Shown here in pieces: positions 59,525-64,000 of a DNA stretch of 64,000 nt. Origin of the DNA: Owenia fusiformis (lineage: Eukaryota > Annelida > Polychaeta > Sabellida > Oweniidae); contig CAIIXF020000002.1 of NCBI GenBank assembly GCA_903813345.2, positions 24,566,455 through 24,630,454 on the forward strand, in the 5' to 3' direction. Below the pieces are notes generated by a model. That model did not search any database. It was not told where the DNA came from and saw nothing but the letters and a program-made list of their open reading frames with translations. The position numbers were made by a program, and so were the translations under genes. Each line of letters begins with the position of its first letter. Position 1 is the first letter of the stretch.

Positions 59525-60615
59525 CTCTCCCCACGTCGAAAAATTGCCACAGTTCCCAATAAGATGTTCAGGGGAACCAGTAGGAGCAAGGTTGCAGAAA
59601 TATTGGCAAAATTGGGAATTAATAGGAGCTCACAGAATGATTTGCAACATTCTGAAGGAAGGTTATTTTCTTCCTTTTCGGGAGTTCCCAGTTCTAACAC
59701 AAATTCCAATTTGGTCAACATTTCCAAACCCTGTAAAGAAAGAAGCAATTTCCGACATAATAAATTTGCTCCTGCAAAAACAAGCAATAGAGAGAGAGAG
59801 TTTGGAACATAAACTCTGTAGGCTTTTACAGTCGAGTATTCTTAGTGCCCAAGAAAAATGCAAATTGGAGGCCAATAACCGATTTGTCAATATTGAACAC
59901 ATTTCTGGAGGTGCCACATTTCAAAATGGACACACCAGAGATAGTGAAAAAGCATCTAAGAAAAGGAATGTGGTTTGCATCCCTGGATTTAGGGGATGCG
60001 TACTTGCACCTACCAATTGCAGCCCCTCATCGAAAGTATCTGAGGTTTGCAATTCAAGATCTAGGAGTTTTCCAATGGAAGACTCTACCATTTGGGGTGG
60101 CAATCGCACCTCTATTATTCACACAAGTGATGGCTCAGATAAAACAATATCTTCACACGAAGCACGATGTGAAGATTTTTCAGTACATCGACGATTGGCT
60201 CGTAGTAGCAGACACAAAAGAATTGTGTCAAAGCCATATTCAACTGGTGATATATCTAATAAGAAAGTTAGGTCTATTGATCAACGTAGAAAAGTCAGAG
60301 TTAGAACCAACTCAGATTTTAGTGTTTTTGGGGTCAAAGTTCGACCTAACAAAAGGTGTGATCAAACCTACAAGAGAGCGAATAAGCTTGTTGATAAGAG
60401 AAATTCAATTATTCCTCTCAAAACCAGCACAAACTGCTCGTTTGTGGCAAAGAGTGCTAGGACTCTTGGCCGCAGCAGAGAAATGTGTTCCCTTGGGCCG
60501 TTTGAACATGAGAGAAACTCAGTTCGATTTGCAGACAAAATGGTCTCAAAAGACAGGAAATCAAGAGGACCAAGTAAAATGGTCTCACAAAACTCAGACA
60601 GACCTGGAATTTTAA
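59481..60615 (+). pseudogene. DIRS1-like reverse transcriptase, one frameshift, 3' interrupted
   Basis: The first segment has GARLQKYWQNWELIGAH and GYFLPFREFPVL, typical DIRS pol N-terminus. In the AG repeat at 59789-59800 the frame shifts by two bases; before it the text ends in LLLQKQAIE, after it the other frame resumes with GFYSRVFLVPKKN, WRPITDLSILNTFLEV, SLDLGDAYLHLPI, the active site FQYIDDWLVV and FLGSKFDL. A gain of one AG unit by slippage explains this fully. The frame ends at 60615 in the inserted Ngaro-like element; the product resumes as RNase H at about 62829. Confidence 0.85.
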
Positions 60616-60639
60616 AAAGAAGGTGTTGATATAAGGAAG

Positions 60640-61243
60640 TTCTTTGTGTAAGTGAAGGTAAGTAAAATTGGCGGGTAATAATTATAATATTGGGTCATGT
60701 GACAACAGGTAAGGTTTCTATTGGTTGAAGTTAATTATGTTGACCAATTAAATTACAGCATTTTAGGTACCAACAATTGGTCTCAAAAATACGACAAATT
60801 AAATTGATACAAGTAACTGAAAATTGGTTAAAATAATAATTTATAGTTTATTGATGATTCATTCAAATAAGATTTGTGTTTCTTTGTATGGAAACTGTTA
60901 CAACACAAGAATACAATACATTACAAACACTTAGTTTGTTAGTTAAATACAAACAATAAAGTGACATATTATGACACTTAAAATATTACAGTTTATTGAC
61001 AAAACATACATAAATTAAATAAGACTCAAAACAAGACAACGTAAAATAAAACAAAACATAAAAACATAAAGTAAAATGAAACTTATAACACATTTATTTG
61101 GCGCAAGGGCGACTAGTTTGCAAGAAAACATATTTATTATGTTTTCATGATAATTTAAAGTAATCAAACTGGTCGCGCCCACCAAGCCGAGGCGCCAAGA
61201 ATAAACTTATGAACATTTACCATGCGTAAAGTAGTGAATTTGA
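60640..61243 (-). other. 3' region of the Ngaro-like insert, with hairpin
   Basis: No coding frame. At 61098-61198 an inverted repeat pairs TTGGCGC with GCGCCAA and, inside, GCGACTAGTTTG with CAAACTGGTCGC, around an AT-rich loop with its own GAAAACAT/ATGTTTTC pair. Position just after the recombinase stop suggests a terminal-repeat or RNA structure element. Confidence 0.45.
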
Positions 61244-62236
61244 TTAAATTTGTGCTAACATTCTCTGACTGACTGCTAGTTTGGAAGCGATATTCAATTC
61301 TATGTATCTAAGATAACACTGCGAAGCCCAATCTCCATGTGCCTTAATGGCTTCACCAGTAACGTTAGCGTTGAATGCCCAGGAAGCTCCCCCTCTTCTA
61401 CAACTATGTCCACTATGAAATGAAGGATTATATCCTAAATTTCGCAATTTGTTTCTCAAAATTTTAACGAATTTTTGCCTTGTAAATGTAATCAATTTAC
61501 CATTCTTTGAGTAAAGAAAGGCTGGAGAAGTTTTCTTATATTTATGGAAAGAATTTTTATGATTGAATGCGGACACAATATTTAAGGGAGAACTTTCTTT
61601 GGCTAACACGGGAAGTGTTAAAATGCGTTGTGCTGCTTGGTTTGTTTTAGAGTGTTTTATGAGGAAAATCAAACCATCTGAGTCTTGTTTGAAAATATCT
61701 TGTTGTAACAGATGTTTGTTGTTCTCAAAAGTAGAAGTTGTATAAGGGATAATGTTTCCTGCTCTTGCGAATAAGAACGTAAGTGTGAGGATTAGAAACC
61801 AAAATGTGGACTCTAAATCTGAGGTTAGATCTAAAGAGCCAAAAATTTGAGTTAAAATTTCAGGGGTAATAGGTAAAGCTCTTTTGACGGTGTGTAGGTT
61901 ATTTCTTTGTAAACCTTTATAAAGGAGTTTGTATTGGAATTCCCTATTAAGTAAAGGAAAGGGCAATTCATGTAATAAATGTAGAACTTTTATGCCGTTT
62001 ACATAATTTAAAATTGAAGACACTGATTTGAAAGTCCTACTCAAGAATTGCATGTAAATAAGAATGGTGTCTGTTTGAACTGGTAAAAATGCCATGTTGT
62101 AATAAACACAAAATAAAAGAAAAGTCCTCCATTGTGTGTATAAATTCTGCCAGGTTTTGCTGTTATATGCAGACATCATGTTGTGATTAGCTTGCTTTTT
62201 GAGCTCCTTGATTTGATCTGGAAAAATTACCAACAT
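61244..62236 (-). CDS. Ngaro-like tyrosine recombinase, 330 aa
   Basis: Open on the minus strand from ATG at 62236 to a stop at 61244. The N-terminal SAM-like part (SKTWQNLYTQWRTFLLFC) is followed by the catalytic domain: first Arg in LTFLFARAGNIIP, the H-x-x-R box in HSGHSCRRGGASWAF, then GDWASQCYLRYIEL with the nucleophilic Tyr. All four expected catalytic residues are present and there is no stop, so it looks intact although the element is truncated. It would cut and join a circular cDNA during integration. Overlaps the end of the RNase H frame by about 10 nt, the usual layout. Could alternatively belong to another DIRS-group lineage. Confidence 0.8.
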   Translation of the reverse strand: MLVIFPDQIKELKKQANHNMMSAYNSKTWQNLYTQWRTFLLFCVYYNMAFLPVQTDTILIYMQFLSRTFKSVSSILNYVNGIKVLHLLHELPFPLLNREFQYKLLYKGLQRNNLHTVKRALPITPEILTQIFGSLDLTSDLESTFWFLILTLTFLFARAGNIIPYTTSTFENNKHLLQQDIFKQDSDGLIFLIKHSKTNQAAQRILTLPVLAKESSPLNIVSAFNHKNSFHKYKKTSPAFLYSKNGKLITFTRQKFVKILRNKLRNLGYNPSFHSGHSCRRGGASWAFNANVTGEAIKAHGDWASQCYLRYIELNIASKLAVSQRMLAQI

Positions 62237-62828
62237 TCATTAAAATTGAAATGAAAGGATTTGATTTTGTACTCGACTGAATTCACTGGGAGCAATTGTT
62301 TAGCTTTGTTTTGGAATTCTAAGTCTGTATGCCACCTGCTGAGACTATCTGCTAACACATTGGTATGACCGGGTATGTGTGTTGCTTTGATTTGAAAGTT
62401 GTGCGTAGCTGCCACGAAAGAAATTTCTCTTAAGAGCAACAGTAAAAACTTATCTCTGGATTTACCGGTGTTGATCACCAAAACCGAAGTTTGGTTGTCG
62501 CAATTGACCAAAACGCGTTTCTTTTGAAAGTGGTGACCCCAGAGTTTTAATGCTAATAATATAGCTAGTAATTCCAAAGCGTTAATGCTGTGAGATTGTA
62601 AGAAAAGTGGGATGGTAGTGTGATAAAATTTGTTATGTGAATATCCACCTAAACCTGTGTTACATGCATCAGTGGCCACAATGGAATCTAAAGGTGTCCA
62701 TTCACTATCAGGAATGACTGTGACTCCATTGTAGGTGCCCATGAAATGTTTCCACCACGCTAAGTCTTTCTTGAATTGTGAACAGATTTTGAACTTATGA
62801 TGTTGTTTTTTCAAGCTTCTGAACTTAA
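62227..62828 (-). pseudogene. Ngaro-like RNase H, 5'-truncated pol
   Basis: The minus-strand frame holds the pol linker (FKKDLAWWKHFMGTYNG) and RNase H (VATDACNTGLGGY, SINALELLAILLALKLW, NCDNQTSVLVINTGKSRDK, THIPGHTNVLADSLSRW). The frame continues to 62901, but residues before about KFRSLKK are the antisense of the host DIRS element, so the true insert begins near 62828. RT is absent. Confidence 0.8.
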
Positions 62829-63825
62829 CCAGGAGTCTATTAATGAACACCCTTTGGAGATCAAAGTACCCCAAATCAGTCTTTTTACAGACAGCTCCCA
62901 AACTTCATGGGGAGCACACATGAACGGGATAGAACGTTCAGGCGTGTGGACACGTCAGGAACAAACTCTTCACATAAATGTGAAGGAATTGATGGCAATA
63001 GAGAAAGCTCTTTATGCTTTCAAAACGGAACTTGTGAATCAGACAGTCATGATTGCATCAGACAATGTGACAGCGATTTCATACATAAGAAATCAAGGGG
63101 GTACCCACTCGTACGTGCTTTACCAGATAACAAAGAGATTGTTGAACTGGGCGAAACTTCACAAAGTGAAGATTCAGGTAAGACACATCGCAGGCCGACT
63201 GAATGTGTTAGCAGACGCCCTGTCGAGAAAGAACCAAATCATTCAAACAGAGTGGTCTCTATCACATCAGGTTTTCAAAACCATATGCAAGATATGGGGT
63301 CAACCTCATGTAGATCTTTTTGCCACAAGACACAATGCAAAAATCGATCTATTTGTGTCACCAGTACCCCATCCACTAGCTTGGAAAGTGGATGCCTTGA
63401 GCATAGAGTGGAAGAACCTCTGGATTTACGCATTTCCTCCAACTCCTATATTGACAAAGGTTTTGGAGAGACTGAAAATGCAGGAGAATGTGGAAATGAT
63501 TCTGATTGCTCCTTGGTGGCCGAAACAGCCATGGTTCACAAGTCTTCTGGAGACATCAGTAGATGTACCCAGGCTCCTGCCATTGATTCCATCTCTGCTG
63601 AAACAAACACATATGATGGTGTTTCACAACAATGTATCAATGTTGAATCTTCACGCGTGGAGATTATCCACAAGCAGCTCAAAGCAAAGGGCTTTTCTGA
63701 AAAAGTTGCCCAATGCATGGCTAGACCACAAAGAATCTCCTCATCAAGAGTGTATGATTCAAGATGGAATATTTGGTCTAAGTGGTGTAGTGAAAGACAA
63801 AAAGATAGTCTCAATGCCCCTGTAG
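62829..63825 (+). CDS. DIRS1-like RNase H and MT-like domain (pol remainder)
   Basis: After the insertion the DIRS pol continues with RNase H (SLFTDSSQTSWGAHM, HINVKELMAIEKAL, MIASDNVTAISYIRNQGG, RHIAGRLNVLADALSR) and the region assigned to a DAM-like methyltransferase in DIRS elements (TEWSLSHQVF, WGQPHVDLFATRHNAKID, LWIYAFPPTPIL, ILIAPWWPKQPWF). It is open to the stop at 63823-63825. In an unoccupied element it would be fused to the RT of 59481-60615. Confidence 0.8.
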
Positions 63826-64000
63826 AACAGGTGGCAGAATTCTTCAATTGGCTATTTGAAGAAAAGGGCCTCCAGCCTAGCACTATTGCAGGCTATAGAA
63901 CAGCCATCAGTAATACAATCAAAGATGCTTCTGGGGTAGATATAGGCTCCCATCCTTTGTTGGGAAATCTACTGAAAAATTTCAAACAAGACAGGCCTAG
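63531..64000 (+). CDS. DIRS1-like tyrosine recombinase, N-terminal part (cut by window end)
   Basis: A frame different from the RNase H frame opens at ATG 63531 (context GCCATGG) and stays open to the last base. SSRVYDSRWNIWSKWCSER and VAEFFNWLFEEKGLQPSTIA are the SAM-like core-binding part of DIRS recombinases. It overlaps the pol frame by about 295 nt, as usual for DIRS1. The catalytic R-HxxR-Y residues lie beyond the window. Confidence 0.8.
   Translation, partial: MVHKSSGDISRCTQAPAIDSISAETNTYDGVSQQCINVESSRVEIIHKQLKAKGFSEKVAQCMARPQRISSSRVYDSRWNIWSKWCSERQKDSLNAPVEQVAEFFNWLFEEKGLQPSTIAGYRTAISNTIKDASGVDIGSHPLLGNLLKNFKQDRP

Larger units (their letters stand above)
60616..62828 (-). mobile_element. 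5'-truncated Ngaro-like retroelement inserted antisense in the DIRS-like pol
   Basis: Left host sequence GACAGACCTGGAATTTT and right host ACCAGGAGTCTATTAATG rejoin the DIRS pol in a sensible frame (LEF then NQESINEHPL). The insert carries RNase H and tyrosine recombinase frames on the minus strand, then a 0.6-kb 3' region; RT and Gag are missing. Exact borders are uncertain by some bases and no target duplication was identified. Confidence 0.75.
57019..64000 (+). mobile_element. DIRS1-like tyrosine-recombinase retrotransposon, runs off the window
   Basis: Order Gag, RT, RNase H, MT-like region, tyrosine recombinase on one strand is that of DIRS1 elements. The left border at about 57019 is set by loss of homology with the unoccupied copy at about 17150. 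RT and RNase H are separated by an antisense Ngaro-like insertion (60616-62828). Inverted terminal repeats could not be checked because the 3' end is outside the window. Confidence 0.85.

Overview
The window is animal nuclear DNA: AT-rich, intron-containing, almost free of long ORFs, and dominated by nested transposons. Repeat families (a GTCT/GTCC-array repeat, Penelope, Helitron/Helentron, DIRS and Ngaro tyrosine-recombinase retroelements, mariner) together with a secreted DUF7042-like protein suggest a marine lophotrochozoan, probably a mollusc. That is inference; nothing here fixes the species.

Two ends of the window (1-20205 and 49322-57018) are diverged copies of one tandemly duplicated locus with a unit of about 14 kb. 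Splicing by eye shows two small genes per unit that the ORF lengths hide. (i) A plus-strand three-exon gene for a secreted eight-cysteine peptide of 91-94 residues: complete at 4325-8280, complete again with exon 1 at 18790 and exons 2-3 at 50481-51286, and as a last-exon tail at 1-98. (ii) A convergent minus-strand gene, seven exons seen, with a signal peptide, a DUF7042-like Cys domain and a hydrophobic C-terminus. It is broken in every copy, each by different lesions.

Between the two ends, 20206-49321 is a 29-kb block that is absent at the matching point of the other copy (about 6255). It therefore lies inside intron 1 of the second peptide gene. It starts and ends with directly repeated copies of a GTCT-array/160-bp-monomer repeat. 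It carries a decayed Helitron-type Rep-helicase gene (34968-45410) cut by a 5.1-kb foldback element with 1.7-1.9 kb arms (36344-41458), a deleted mariner (42579-43518) and an apparently intact, intron-bearing mariner (45418-47379). Upstream of the Rep is a 10.5-kb region (24427-34947) bounded by near-identical inverted arms, one of which carries the 3' part of a Penelope-like element.

From about 57019 to the window end is a DIRS1-like retrotransposon (Gag, RT, RNase H/MT, start of the tyrosine recombinase). It is interrupted by an antisense, 5'-truncated Ngaro-like element with a well-preserved recombinase (60616-62828). Comparing duplicated copies gives empty sites for several insertions. 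Functionally, the peptide gene is the only host gene here that looks potentially active; the rest is mobile DNA or pseudogene.
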